Assembly: GCA_947168395.1 (NCBI GenBank)
Contig: CAMVLT010000009.1
Span: 1-64,000 of the forward strand
DNA: 64,000 nt
Source: an uncultured Prevotellaceae bacterium
Lineage (GTDB): Bacteria > Bacteroidota > Bacteroidia > Bacteroidales > Bacteroidaceae
Direction: 5' to 3'
Each line of letters begins with the position of its first letter. The first letter of the stretch is position 1. Below are positions 1-7,426 of this stretch, one piece after another. The notes beneath the pieces were generated by a model. That model had not been told where the DNA came from and made no database searches. It was given only the letters and a program-made list of their open reading frames with translations. A program made the translations under genes and the position numbers.

Positions 1-2
1 AT

Positions 3-245
3 GCCGAGGACATTGTGCAGAACACCTTCGTTGCAGCCTACGAGCATCTGAAGGAGTCCTACCGCAATGCCAGCGGTCGGGCCTGCACCCGCATCCTGCT
101 GAACGTTGGATTCATCCACGGGCTGAAACCTGAGGAGATCCGCGACATCTCGTGCGGCCTGACCTACAAGTATGAACATCAGGGCGAGCGTGAACTTTGG
201 GACGGCCAGATGGCTGTGTACCAGTATTCGGAACCGCCTTATTGA
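3..245 (+). CDS. C-terminal part of an unidentified, possibly sigma-like protein (partial)
   Basis: The window opens inside this gene; about 80 codons are visible, ending with TGA at 243-245. The first residues, AEDIVQNTFVAAYEHL, resemble region 2 of ECF sigma-70 factors, and GLKPEEIRDIS vaguely resembles a region 4 helix. The distance between the two is much too short for a normal ECF sigma factor, so this may be a degenerate remnant or a different family. The other two forward frames contain stops. A GTG at 15 could be an internal start, but the frame is open to the window edge. Function is not assigned. Confidence 0.35.
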   Translation, partial: AEDIVQNTFVAAYEHLKESYRNASGRACTRILLNVGFIHGLKPEEIRDISCGLTYKYEHQGERELWDGQMAVYQYSEPPY

Positions 246-284
246 GGGTGAAGTTGTGGTTCGGGGGAAGAGTGAGGAGCGGGA

Positions 285-350
285 GTTTGGGTAGGGTAAA
301 CCCAGGGTTTACCGTAACTAAACTCTGGGTTTACCGTAACTAAACTCTGG
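285..350. repeat. 22-bp tandem repeat, short array (2 full units plus a related one)
   Basis: Two perfect 22-bp units lie head to tail at 305-326 and 327-348 (each starts GGGTTTACCGTAACTAAACT). A related half-palindrome, GGTAAACCCAGGGTTTACC, precedes them, keeping the same 22-23 bp phase. The array lies between the first gene and the 3' end of murF. The same period and GTTTACC...AAAC design recurs at 47.97-48.12 kb. Confidence 0.75.
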
Positions 351-383
351 AGGTTTGGAATTGGGGATAGAGAAAAAACCCGC

Positions 384-1772
384 CTACAGCAGTTCAGGCA
401 ATTCGAAGAGCTTGTTGCTGTTTGAACCCTTGATGAGGATGAGGCGGCCCTGTGGCTGGTGCTCGCGGATGGCTGCCTTCACCTCCTCGACGTCGCTGAA
501 CTTGCGGTAGGGACAGTCGATGGGGGTAAACTCGCTGCCTATGAGCCACACCTCCTCCAGGTCGAGGGTGGCCAACTGGGCCACTAACTTCTGGTGCTCC
601 TTCTGGCTGCTGTTGCCCAGTTCACCCATCATGCCGAGGATAGCCATCTTGGGCTTTCCCTCCATCAGCCGGAAGTTCTCCAAGGCGGCGCGCATGCTGC
701 TGGGGTTGGCATTGTAGGCGTCCACCACTAAGCGGTTGTGCTCGGTGACGGTCAGTTGCGAACGGTTGTTGGTGGGCTTGTAGGCTTCGAGTGCGCTGTT
801 GATGTCGGCTATCTCCACGCCGAAGTTCAGTCCCACGGCAATGGCAGCCATCATGTTGTCGATGTTGTACGAGCCGATGAGTTGTGTCTGCACCTCGTAC
901 CACTGCGGTTGCTGGTTCTTGTCCTCGAGGTTGGAGTCCGACTCACGCCATCGGAACTTGAGGAATGGTGCGCACGAAATGACTTCGCCGACGGTGCATC
1001 CCTCGACATTCTCAGGATTAGCGCTGTAGGGAGCCACCCACACGTTGTCGGGCAGTATGTCGATGAGCCGTTCGTTGTCGGCATTGAGGAAGATGAGGCT
1101 GTCGCCCCGTCGGCTCAGGTAGTCGTAGAGTTCGCCCTTGGTCTTCACCACGTTCTTGAACGAGCCGAAGCCCTGCAGGTGTGCGCGTCCCACGTTGGTG
1201 ATGAGTCCGCAGGTAGGCTCGGCCGTCTCGGCCAGTGTGCGTATGTCGCCCGGATGGCTGGCCCCCATCTCGATGACGGCGATGTCGTGCTCCTTGGTAA
1301 GTCTGAACAGCGTCTTGGGCACGCCCACGTCGTTGTTGAAGTTGCCCTGGGTGTAGAGCACGTTGTATCGCTTGCTGAGCACGGCGGCAATGAGTTCTTT
1401 CGTGGTGGTCTTGCCGTTGGTGCCCGTGATGCCTATGATGGGAATCTGGAACTGGCGGCGATGCTCGCGTGCCAAGTCCTTGAAGGTCTGGAGGCAGTTG
1501 GGGACATATATTAAAGAGCCAGACCCCTCCAACCTCCCCTGTTTAGGGGAGGCTAATGCATTTGAAGCCTCCCCTAAACAGGGGAGGTTGGAGGGGTCTT
1601 CGTCTACAATGGCGTATGCGCAGCCGTTTTCGAGGGCTTGCAGGGCGAATTTGTTGCCGTTGAACTTGTCACCTTTCAGTGCTAAAAATATACTTCCTTT
1701 GGGGCAGTCACGACTGTCGGTCGTGATGCATGGATGCTCCTGATAGAGCTTGTAGAGTTCCTTTATTGTCAT
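384..1772 (-). CDS. murF: UDP-N-acetylmuramoyl-tripeptide--D-alanyl-D-alanine ligase (MurF)
   Basis: MurF is the cytoplasmic ligase that adds D-Ala-D-Ala to UDP-MurNAc-tripeptide, the last soluble step of the peptidoglycan precursor. The 462-residue protein has the Mur ligase N-terminal domain (TTDSRD near residue 18), the ATP-binding loop GITGTNGKTTTKEL, the central domain with EMGASHPGDI, and a C-terminal domain with DAYNANPSSM. Residues about 58-84 (EDPSNLPCLGEAS onward) are not typical of the family; they are encoded by a perfect palindrome at 1521-1599 that lies in frame between the strand YAIVDE and LIYVPN. The gene is transcribed leftward from a TAATTTTG promoter element at 1792-1799, back to back with folP. 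The reading frame is intact, so the enzyme is probably functional. Confidence 0.95.
   Translation of the reverse strand: MTIKELYKLYQEHPCITTDSRDCPKGSIFLALKGDKFNGNKFALQALENGCAYAIVDEDPSNLPCLGEASNALASPKQGRLEGSGSLIYVPNCLQTFKDLAREHRRQFQIPIIGITGTNGKTTTKELIAAVLSKRYNVLYTQGNFNNDVGVPKTLFRLTKEHDIAVIEMGASHPGDIRTLAETAEPTCGLITNVGRAHLQGFGSFKNVVKTKGELYDYLSRRGDSLIFLNADNERLIDILPDNVWVAPYSANPENVEGCTVGEVISCAPFLKFRWRESDSNLEDKNQQPQWYEVQTQLIGSYNIDNMMAAIAVGLNFGVEIADINSALEAYKPTNNRSQLTVTEHNRLVVDAYNANPSSMRAALENFRLMEGKPKMAILGMMGELGNSSQKEHQKLVAQLATLDLEEVWLIGSEFTPIDCPYRKFSDVEEVKAAIREHQPQGRLILIKGSNSNKLFELPELL
1521..1599. repeat. 79-bp perfect palindromic element inside murF
   Basis: Two 34-bp arms (1521-1554 and 1566-1599) are exact reverse complements around an 11-nt centre that itself contains ATGCAT. 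Each arm holds a smaller hairpin, CCTCCCCT-GTTT-AGGGGAGG. The element is read through in frame by murF and adds about 26 residues. It resembles in concept the Rickettsia palindromic elements that insert in frame into genes. No second copy was noticed in this window. Confidence 0.9.
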
Positions 1773-1791
1773 AACGGTATGATTTTTGCGG

Positions 1792-1799
1792 CAAAATTA
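1792..1799 (-). promoter_or_regulatory. murF promoter, -7 element
   Basis: On the minus strand this reads TAATTTTG, matching the Bacteroidetes -7 consensus TAnnTTTG, 20 bp upstream of the murF ATG. It is divergent from the folP promoter. Confidence 0.7.
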
Positions 1800-1806
1800 C
1801 AAAATA

Positions 1807-1834
1807 ATTATCAATTATCAATTGTCAATTGTCA
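1807..1834. repeat. Heptamer tandem repeat between murF and folP promoters
   Basis: Four 7-bp units in a row: ATTATCA twice, then ATTGTCA twice, between two divergent -7 elements. The ATTGTCA units supply the TTG that would serve as the -33 element for folP (1822-1824, 19 bp from the -7 element). Confidence 0.8.
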
Positions 1835-1843
1835 ATTATTTCG

Positions 1844-1851
1844 TATCTTTG
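1844..1851 (+). promoter_or_regulatory. folP promoter, -7 element
   Basis: TATCTTTG followed by CAC, a match to the TAnnTTTG consensus. Only 7 nt separate it from the folP ATG at 1859, implying a very short or absent 5' leader. Confidence 0.75.
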
Positions 1852-1858
1852 CACGCGA

Positions 1859-2677
1859 ATGGACTATACAATCAATGTGAAGGGACGGCTGGTGAACCTC
1901 GGAGAGCCGCAAGTGATGGGTGTCGTCAATGTGACTCCCGACTCGTTCTATGCCGTAAGCCGTAAGCAGTCGGAAGCGGAGATTGCCGACCGTGCCAACC
2001 AGATTGTCAGCGAGGGAGCATCGATAATCGACATTGGTGGCTGCTCCACGCGGCCAGGGTCGGCACCCGTCAGCGAGGCTGAGGAGATGGAGCGTCTGCG
2101 CTTCGGGCTTGGCATCGTTCGGCGCGAACAGCCTGACAGCATTGTGTCCGTTGACACGTTCCGTCCCGATGTGGCCCGCATGGCCGTTGAGGAGTTTGGC
2201 GCCGACATCATCAACGATGTGGGCTCGCCCGCTACCTCGCAGTCAGGTGCCACGGTGCCTCCGATGTTTCGCATGGTCAGCCGTCTACGCGTACCTTATT
2301 TATATATGTCGAGCCAGCCGACCCTCCGCGACATACTGTTGGAGTTTGCCCGGACGGTGCAGCAACTGCGTGACTTAGGCCAGCACGACATCATACTCGA
2401 CCCCGGCTTTGGCTTCGGCAAGACGCTGGAGCAGAACTACGCCGTGATGAGCGGCCTGGAACGTCTGCAGGTGATGCAGCTGCCAGTGCTGGTGGGCATC
2501 TCGCGCAAGTCCATGATTTACCGGCTGCTTGGACTGACTCCCGAGGAGTCGCTGGGCGGTACCACGGTGCTCAATACCATCGCGCTGATGAAGGGTGCCT
2601 CCATTCTCCGCGTCCACGATGTCCGTGAGGCGGTGGAAGCGGTGAGCATAGTCAAATCGTTAAATAGTACATTGTAA
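1859..2677 (+). CDS. folP: Dihydropteroate synthase (FolP)
   Basis: FolP condenses p-aminobenzoate with 6-hydroxymethyl-dihydropterin pyrophosphate in folate synthesis. The TIM-barrel signatures are present: MGVVNVTPDSFY near the N-terminus, IIDIGGCSTRPG (the phosphate/sulfonamide loop), SVDTFRPDVA, IINDVGS, DPGFGFGKT and GISRKSMI. I chose the ATG at 1859 because an upstream in-frame start at 1829 would lie inside the promoter repeat. The protein is about 272 residues, normal for the family. The last codons lie in the first copy of a 22-bp duplication shared with the cdaA leader, and cdaA follows within 25 bp, suggesting co-transcription. Confidence 0.95.
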   Translation: MDYTINVKGRLVNLGEPQVMGVVNVTPDSFYAVSRKQSEAEIADRANQIVSEGASIIDIGGCSTRPGSAPVSEAEEMERLRFGLGIVRREQPDSIVSVDTFRPDVARMAVEEFGADIINDVGSPATSQSGATVPPMFRMVSRLRVPYLYMSSQPTLRDILLEFARTVQQLRDLGQHDIILDPGFGFGKTLEQNYAVMSGLERLQVMQLPVLVGISRKSMIYRLLGLTPEESLGGTTVLNTIALMKGASILRVHDVREAVEAVSIVKSLNSTL

Positions 2678-2698
2678 GTCGTTAAATAGTACATTGAG
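2654..2698 (+). repeat. 22-bp direct duplication at the folP-cdaA junction
   Basis: The 18-bp core TCGTTAAATAGTACATTG occurs at 2657-2674, covering the folP stop region, and again at 2679-2696, just before the cdaA start: a period of exactly 22 bp. It looks like a recent local duplication that added a spacer between the genes. Confidence 0.85.
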
Positions 2699-2701
2699 AA
2701 G

Positions 2702-3481
2702 GTGTTTTTCCAATTTGGCCTGAAAGATATCATTGACATCCTGCTGGTAGCACTGATGCTTTACTACATCTACCGGCTGATGCGCGACTCACGGTCGCTC
2801 AACGTCTTCATCGGCATACTGGTGTTTGTCGTTGTGTGGATATTCGTGTCGCAGGTGCTGGAGATGCGCCTGCTGGGCACCATCCTCGACAAGTTGGTGT
2901 CGGTAGGTGTCATTGCGCTCATCGTGCTGTTCCAGGAGGACATACGCAAGGTGCTGTATAACCTTGGCGCCCACCAGCGCATGCGCCGACTGGCCGACTT
3001 CTTCACCTCGAAAAAGTCGAAGGAGCGCAAGAAGCGAAACGTCAAGCAGGACATCATGCCCGTTGTCATGGCCTGCATGAACATGGGGCGCAACCGCATC
3101 GGGGCACTCATCGTCTTCGAGCGCACGATGCCCCTCGATGATGTAGTCTCGACAGGCGACCGCATAGATGCCAACATCAACCAGCGGCTTATCGAGAACA
3201 TCTTCTTCAAGAACTCACCCCTGCACGACGGGGCACTCATCATTTCGCAGCACCGCCTCAAGGCTGCCGGCTGCATCCTGCCCGTCAGCCACGACCTCGA
3301 CATTCCCAAGGAGTTGGGCTTGCGCCACCGCTCGGCAATGGGTATCTCGCAAGAGAGCGACGCCCTGGCCATCGTTGTCAGCGAGGAGACTGGTGCCATC
3401 AGCATTGCCGTTCATGGTGAGTTCCGCCTCCGCCTCTCTGCCGAGGAGCTGGAAAGCTTCTTGACCAAGGATCTCGGCTGA
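2702..3481 (+). CDS. cdaA: Membrane diadenylate cyclase (CdaA/DacA type)
   Basis: This enzyme makes cyclic di-AMP from two ATP at the inner face of the membrane. The N-terminus has about three hydrophobic segments (residues ~8-75), followed by the DisA_N/DAC domain with both hallmark motifs, DGA (LHDGALI, about residue 176) and RHR (GLRHRSAMG, about residue 208). The length, 259 residues, fits the family. The start is GTG at 2702, since a TAG at 2687-2689 closes the frame upstream; GAGAAGG just before may be partly ribosome-binding. Placement directly after folP suggests one transcript. The downstream regulators YbbR/GlmM seen in Firmicutes are absent. Confidence 0.92.
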   Translation: MFFQFGLKDIIDILLVALMLYYIYRLMRDSRSLNVFIGILVFVVVWIFVSQVLEMRLLGTILDKLVSVGVIALIVLFQEDIRKVLYNLGAHQRMRRLADFFTSKKSKERKKRNVKQDIMPVVMACMNMGRNRIGALIVFERTMPLDDVVSTGDRIDANINQRLIENIFFKNSPLHDGALIISQHRLKAAGCILPVSHDLDIPKELGLRHRSAMGISQESDALAIVVSEETGAISIAVHGEFRLRLSAEELESFLTKDLG

Positions 3482-3540
3482 CGATTGGTATCGTAACCGA
3501 ATTGTAACCAACTATTTTTGCTTGTTTCCTTGCGTTTTCG

Positions 3541-3548
3541 TAACTTTG
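3541..3548 (+). promoter_or_regulatory. Promoter of the Na/Pi symporter gene
   Basis: TAACTTTG followed by CAC, matching TAnnTTTG, 28 bp upstream of the ATG at 3576. Confidence 0.8.
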
Positions 3549-3575
3549 CACGCGAAATTGTAAATAAGCAAAGAG

Positions 3576-5552
3576 ATGACGATTGAATTATTCTTCAGAC
3601 TGCTTGGCTCGCTGGCGTTACTTATTTACGGTATGAAGACGATGAGCGATGCCTTGCAGAAAATGGCAGGACCAAGTTTACGCCACATATTAGCCCGTAT
3701 GACTGGCAACCGGGTAAGCGGCATGCTGACAGGCACGATGGTGACCTGTGCCGTACAGTCATCATCGGCCACGACGGTAATGACCGTCTCGTTTGTCTCG
3801 GCAGGACTGCTCTCGCTGTCACAAGCCATATCGGTTATCATGGGTGCCAACATTGGCACCACGCTTACGGCGTGGATTATGTCGCTGGGTTACAATCTCG
3901 ACCTGACCGTCGTCGTGTTTCCTGCCTTCCTCGTCGGCATGGTGCTCATCTACAAAAAGCGCCATCGCGTAGTAGGCGACTTTCTCTTCGGCCTGGCGTT
4001 CCTGTTTTGGTCGCTTGTCATGCTGAGCAGCGTGGGGCGCGACATGGACCTGGCTCACAACGCAGCTGTAGTCAGCTTCTTTGCCTCGTTCGATACGGGC
4101 AGCTATCTTACCATTCTGACATTCCTGGCTGCAGGCACCGTCATTACTTGCGTGGTGCAGTCATCGGCAGCGGTGATGGCCATCACTATTCTGCTCTGTT
4201 CTACTGGGGTGTTGCCCATCTATATGGGTGTCGCCTTGGTGATGGGCGAGAATGTCGGCACCACAGCAACGGCTAATCTTGCGGCCCTTGGTGCAGGCAC
4301 AGAGGCACGCCGGGCGGCATTGGCCCATCTGCTGTTCAACGTGTTTGGCGTCATCTGGGTGCTTGCCGTGTTTTATCCTTTTGTCGATATGGTGTGCGCT
4401 TTGGTAGGCTACAATCCTTTGCAGGGAGGCCAGTCGGCCAAACTGCCCGTTGCCTTGGCCATGTTCCACACCTGTTTCAACGTCCTCAATACAGCTCTGC
4501 TCATAGGCTTGATTCCCCAGTTGGAGCGGATTGTTTGCCGGCTGCTGCCTGAAAGCAAGACGGAGGCCAAACAGCCAACCACGCTCCATTTCATCAGCAG
4601 CGGCGTGATGCAGACTCCAGAGATTGCCGTGCTGCAGGCACAGAAGGAGATAGTGCATTTTGCCGAACGTATGTCCCGTATGTTCGGTATGGCATGCGCG
4701 CTCATTGACGAAAAGGACAAGAAGGAGTTTGAAAGCCAATATGCGCGTATCGAACGCTATGAGACCATAGCCGACAACATGGAAATAGAAATTGCACAAT
4801 ACTTGGAAGAGGTGGGCAATGAGCACCTGTCGGACGACACAAAGGAAAAGACACGAGTGATGCTCCGTCAGATTGGCGAACTGGAATCTATCGGCGATTC
4901 CTGTTACAAGATGGCCCGCACGGTGAACCATCTGCGTGAGAACAGAGAGGACTTTACTGCCGGACAATACGCCAGACTGCATGACATGCTGCGGCTGGTG
5001 AACGAGGCGGTGGCGCAGATGATTGTCGTAGTGAGCGGACGGCGCAAAGACCTTTCACTTGCCGACTCACTTTCCATTGAAAGCGACATCAACGAACTGC
5101 GCAACCAGCTTAGGGGCGAGACAGTCGTGGGTGTCAACTCCCATCAGTACTCCTACACGCTCGGAACGCTCTACAACGACATTGTGGCCGATTGCGAGAA
5201 AATAGGCGACTATGTCATGAATATAGTCGAAGCGCGTTTGGGCAAGCACCTGCTCTCCTATGGCGGTCTGAGCTTGAACCTTGATAAGAAGACCGTCACC
5301 GTTGATGCCACTCCCGTAAATCTTACCCCAACAGAATTCGCCCTGCTGCACCAGCTTCTGGCCAACCGTGGGAAAATACTCTCGCGCCAGCAACTGATGG
5401 ATACCGTTTGGACGGGTGTCATCGTCACCGACCGCACCGTCAACGTCAATATCACCCGCCTGCGCAAGAAACTTGGACCCTACGCTCAAAACATTGTCAG
5501 CCGTACAGGCTTTGGGTATGGGTTCACCGATGAGGAAGCGATAGGCTCATAG
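3576..5552 (+). CDS. Na+/phosphate symporter with PhoU domain fused to an OmpR-type winged helix
   Basis: Three parts are visible in one unbroken 658-residue frame. Residues 1-330 form the Na/Pi-cotransporter (NptA/PNaS) membrane domain, with the two internal repeats marked by AVQSSSATTVMT and VVQSSAAVMAIT and by GANIGTT / GENVGTT. Residues ~350-556 are a PhoU-like helical domain (ERYETIADNMEIEIAQYL, YNDIVADCEKIGDYVMN). Residues ~560-655 are a complete OmpR/PhoB C-terminal effector domain: LTPTEFALLHQLL, SRQQLMDTVW, the recognition helix region DRTVNVNITRLRKKLG, and the wing GFGYGF. Symporters of this family normally end after PhoU. No receiver domain is present. The architecture suggests a transporter that may sense phosphate flux and act on DNA from the membrane. 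A separate promoter precedes it; a histidine kinase follows 83 bp downstream. Confidence 0.9.
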   Translation: MTIELFFRLLGSLALLIYGMKTMSDALQKMAGPSLRHILARMTGNRVSGMLTGTMVTCAVQSSSATTVMTVSFVSAGLLSLSQAISVIMGANIGTTLTAWIMSLGYNLDLTVVVFPAFLVGMVLIYKKRHRVVGDFLFGLAFLFWSLVMLSSVGRDMDLAHNAAVVSFFASFDTGSYLTILTFLAAGTVITCVVQSSAAVMAITILLCSTGVLPIYMGVALVMGENVGTTATANLAALGAGTEARRAALAHLLFNVFGVIWVLAVFYPFVDMVCALVGYNPLQGGQSAKLPVALAMFHTCFNVLNTALLIGLIPQLERIVCRLLPESKTEAKQPTTLHFISSGVMQTPEIAVLQAQKEIVHFAERMSRMFGMACALIDEKDKKEFESQYARIERYETIADNMEIEIAQYLEEVGNEHLSDDTKEKTRVMLRQIGELESIGDSCYKMARTVNHLRENREDFTAGQYARLHDMLRLVNEAVAQMIVVVSGRRKDLSLADSLSIESDINELRNQLRGETVVGVNSHQYSYTLGTLYNDIVADCEKIGDYVMNIVEARLGKHLLSYGGLSLNLDKKTVTVDATPVNLTPTEFALLHQLLANRGKILSRQQLMDTVWTGVIVTDRTVNVNITRLRKKLGPYAQNIVSRTGFGYGFTDEEAIGS

Positions 5553-5635
5553 CCGGTATTGGTAACATGTAAATGGCCTGATGCAAATGCGAAGCGTATG
5601 CAATAAAAGAGAAGTTCTCGCGTTATTATTGCAGT

Positions 5636-6790
5636 ATGCAGTGGACAGACAGAATACGACAGGTGAAAATTGTGCTGGTCATCGTGGCAATCGTAATTGC
5701 CGTGGTGTCGCTGTTGGTGTCGCACTATCTGGTACGCGACCTGCAACGTGAGGAGCGTAACAAGATGAAGACGTGGGCCGAAGCGCTGCAGGCTCTGAAC
5801 AATGCCGACGAGACAACCGACTTGACGCTGGTGCTGAACGTGATACAGTCGAACAATACAATTCCCGTCATCGTGCTGACCTCTGACGGCACGGTGACCG
5901 ACTGCCGTAACATTGACGTGAAGGGTCGCGACTCGGCTGAGTATGTGGCGAAGTACGGTCAGCAGCTGTACAAGGCTGGCGACTATATTAAAATAGAATA
6001 TGGTGACTCGACGGACTATCAGCTGGTGTGCTACGACGAGTCGACCATGCTGAAACGGCTGACGCAGTGGCCCTACGTGCAGTTGGGCATCGTGATGATC
6101 TTCGTGGTGGTAGCCATCTTTGCGTTGCTGTCGTCGAAGAAGGCGGAGCAGAACAAAGTGTGGGTGGGACTGTCGAAGGAGACGGCTCACCAGTTGGGCA
6201 CGCCCATTTCGAGCCTGATGGCGTGGGTGGAGATACTGAAGGAGAACTATCCGCAGGACGACCTGATACCCGAGATGGACAAGGACGTGAAACGACTGGA
6301 GCGCATAGCCGAACGTTTCTCGAAAATCGGTTCGCTGCCCGAGCCGGTAGAATCGTCGATGAACGAGGTATTAGAGCATGTGGTCGACTACATGGACCGC
6401 CGCACGTCGAAGAAGGTGGAGATGGTACGCGATGTACCCGACCACGACATCCGTGTGCGGATGAACGCTTCGCTGTTTGAGTGGGTGATTGAGAACCTGT
6501 GCAAGAATGCCGTCGATGCGATGGAAGGCTCTGGGCGCATCGTGCTGACGCTGATGGAAGAGCCTGGAAGGGTGGTCATCGAGGTGGCCGACAACGGCAA
6601 GGGCATCCGCAAGAAGGATATAAACAACGTGTTCACTCCCGGCTTCACAACGAAGAAGCGCGGCTGGGGCCTGGGCCTGTCGTTGGCGAAGCGTATAGTG
6701 GAGGAATATCATAAGGGACGCATCTTCGTGAAGCAGTCGGAAGTGGGTGTTGGCACAACTTTCCGCATTGAAATGCGAAAAAATTGCTAA
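5636..6790 (+). CDS. Membrane sensor histidine kinase
   Basis: A 384-residue kinase with two membrane segments (residues ~12-31 and ~148-165) framing a ~115-residue extracytoplasmic sensor. The H-box is KETAHQLGTPISSL with H185 as the phospho-acceptor, followed by the N-box (ENLCKNAVDAM), G1 (VADNGKGI) and G2 (GWGLGLSLAKRIV). No response regulator lies next to it. The only DNA-binding output domain nearby is the winged helix at the end of the preceding symporter, which lacks a receiver. A weak -7-like TATTATTG at 5624-5631 lies just before the ATG. To my knowledge this kinase commonly precedes DUF177-rpmF in Bacteroidales, so it may simply be an orphan kinase; its ligand is unknown. Confidence 0.92.
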   Translation: MQWTDRIRQVKIVLVIVAIVIAVVSLLVSHYLVRDLQREERNKMKTWAEALQALNNADETTDLTLVLNVIQSNNTIPVIVLTSDGTVTDCRNIDVKGRDSAEYVAKYGQQLYKAGDYIKIEYGDSTDYQLVCYDESTMLKRLTQWPYVQLGIVMIFVVVAIFALLSSKKAEQNKVWVGLSKETAHQLGTPISSLMAWVEILKENYPQDDLIPEMDKDVKRLERIAERFSKIGSLPEPVESSMNEVLEHVVDYMDRRTSKKVEMVRDVPDHDIRVRMNASLFEWVIENLCKNAVDAMEGSGRIVLTLMEEPGRVVIEVADNGKGIRKKDINNVFTPGFTTKKRGWGLGLSLAKRIVEEYHKGRIFVKQSEVGVGTTFRIEMRKNC

Positions 6791-6818
6791 TAAATTATTG
6801 TATCTCGAAAAAAGTTTG

Positions 6819-6826
6819 TAACTTTG
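6819..6826 (+). promoter_or_regulatory. Promoter of the DUF177-rpmF-fabH operon
   Basis: TAACTTTG followed by CAC, a consensus -7 element. It rules out the upstream in-frame TTG at 6824 as a start and supports the ATG at 6845. Confidence 0.8.
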
Positions 6827-6844
6827 CACCCCAAAAGTGGATAT

Positions 6845-7372
6845 ATGTGTAGTTTAGAGCGTTTTAAGATTGACTTGAAAGGCCTCGTTGCTGAGGAAAC
6901 GACCTTGGAGTGGGACTTGGACAAGGGCTTCTTTGAGGCTTTAGACGAGACGGAAGTGGAAAGCGGAGCATTGCATGTGTCGCTGTCTATACGCAAGGCA
7001 TCCGGCTTTTTTGAACTCCAGTTCCACACCGTCGGCACTGTAGACATTACGTGCGACCGCTGTCTCGACCTGATGGAGCAGCCCATAGAGACTGACAACC
7101 ATCTGGTGGTGAAGCTGGGTAGCACAAACTCAGAGGACGATGACACCGTGACTGTGGACGAGCATGAAGGAATACTCGACACGTCGTGGTTCATCTATGA
7201 GTTTATAGCGTTGGCCATACCCATCCAGCATGTGCATGCACCTGGTAAGTGTAATCCTGCGATGACGAAGGCTCTGGAAGAGCTGTCTGCCGACCGAAGC
7301 GGCGATGAGGAGTCCAGCCAACCTGTAGACCCCCGATGGGAAGCACTCTTAAAGTTAAAAGGTGAAGAGTGA
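6845..7372 (+). CDS. DUF177 / YceD family protein
   Basis: About 175 residues. The YceD/DUF177 family lies immediately before rpmF in many bacteria and is linked to 23S rRNA accumulation. The family signature is present in the middle: VDITCDRCLDLMEQPIE with two cysteines, then the acidic stretch around ILDTSWFIYEFIALAIP. The protein ends WEALLKLKGEE; the last few codons are made of heptamer repeats (GTGAAGA-type) that continue past the stop. The ATG at 6845 is preferred because the longer frame would begin inside the promoter. It probably forms a transcription unit with rpmF and fabH. Confidence 0.88.
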   Translation: MCSLERFKIDLKGLVAEETTLEWDLDKGFFEALDETEVESGALHVSLSIRKASGFFELQFHTVGTVDITCDRCLDLMEQPIETDNHLVVKLGSTNSEDDDTVTVDEHEGILDTSWFIYEFIALAIPIQHVHAPGKCNPAMTKALEELSADRSGDEESSQPVDPRWEALLKLKGEE

Positions 7373-7421
7373 TTAGTGAACAGGAAATAATTGTAAATAG
7401 TAAATTTGTAAATCGTAAATT
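7362..7421 (+). repeat. Heptamer repeats between DUF177 gene and rpmF
   Basis: Two runs: GTGAAGA, GTGATTA, GTGAACA at 7362-7382, then GTAAATA, GTAAATT, (T)GTAAATC, GTAAATT at 7393-7421. The first run contains the stop codon of the DUF177 gene; the second ends just before the rpmF start. Confidence 0.7.
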
Positions 7422-7426
7422 GAATT

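Noticed and set aside
738..1514. 258-codon plus-strand open frame opposite murF
   Set aside because: Entirely antisense to a well conserved gene, with no recognisable motifs.
1521..1599. Transcription terminator
   Set aside because: The palindrome could fold strongly, but it lies in the first third of the murF coding sequence and lacks a T-run in either direction, so termination is unlikely to be its role.
5240..5552. Frameshift or misassembly joining the symporter to a response regulator
   Set aside because: The frame is continuous, the linker is short and clean, and no receiver-domain remnant is visible between PhoU and the winged helix. Checking reads would still be useful.
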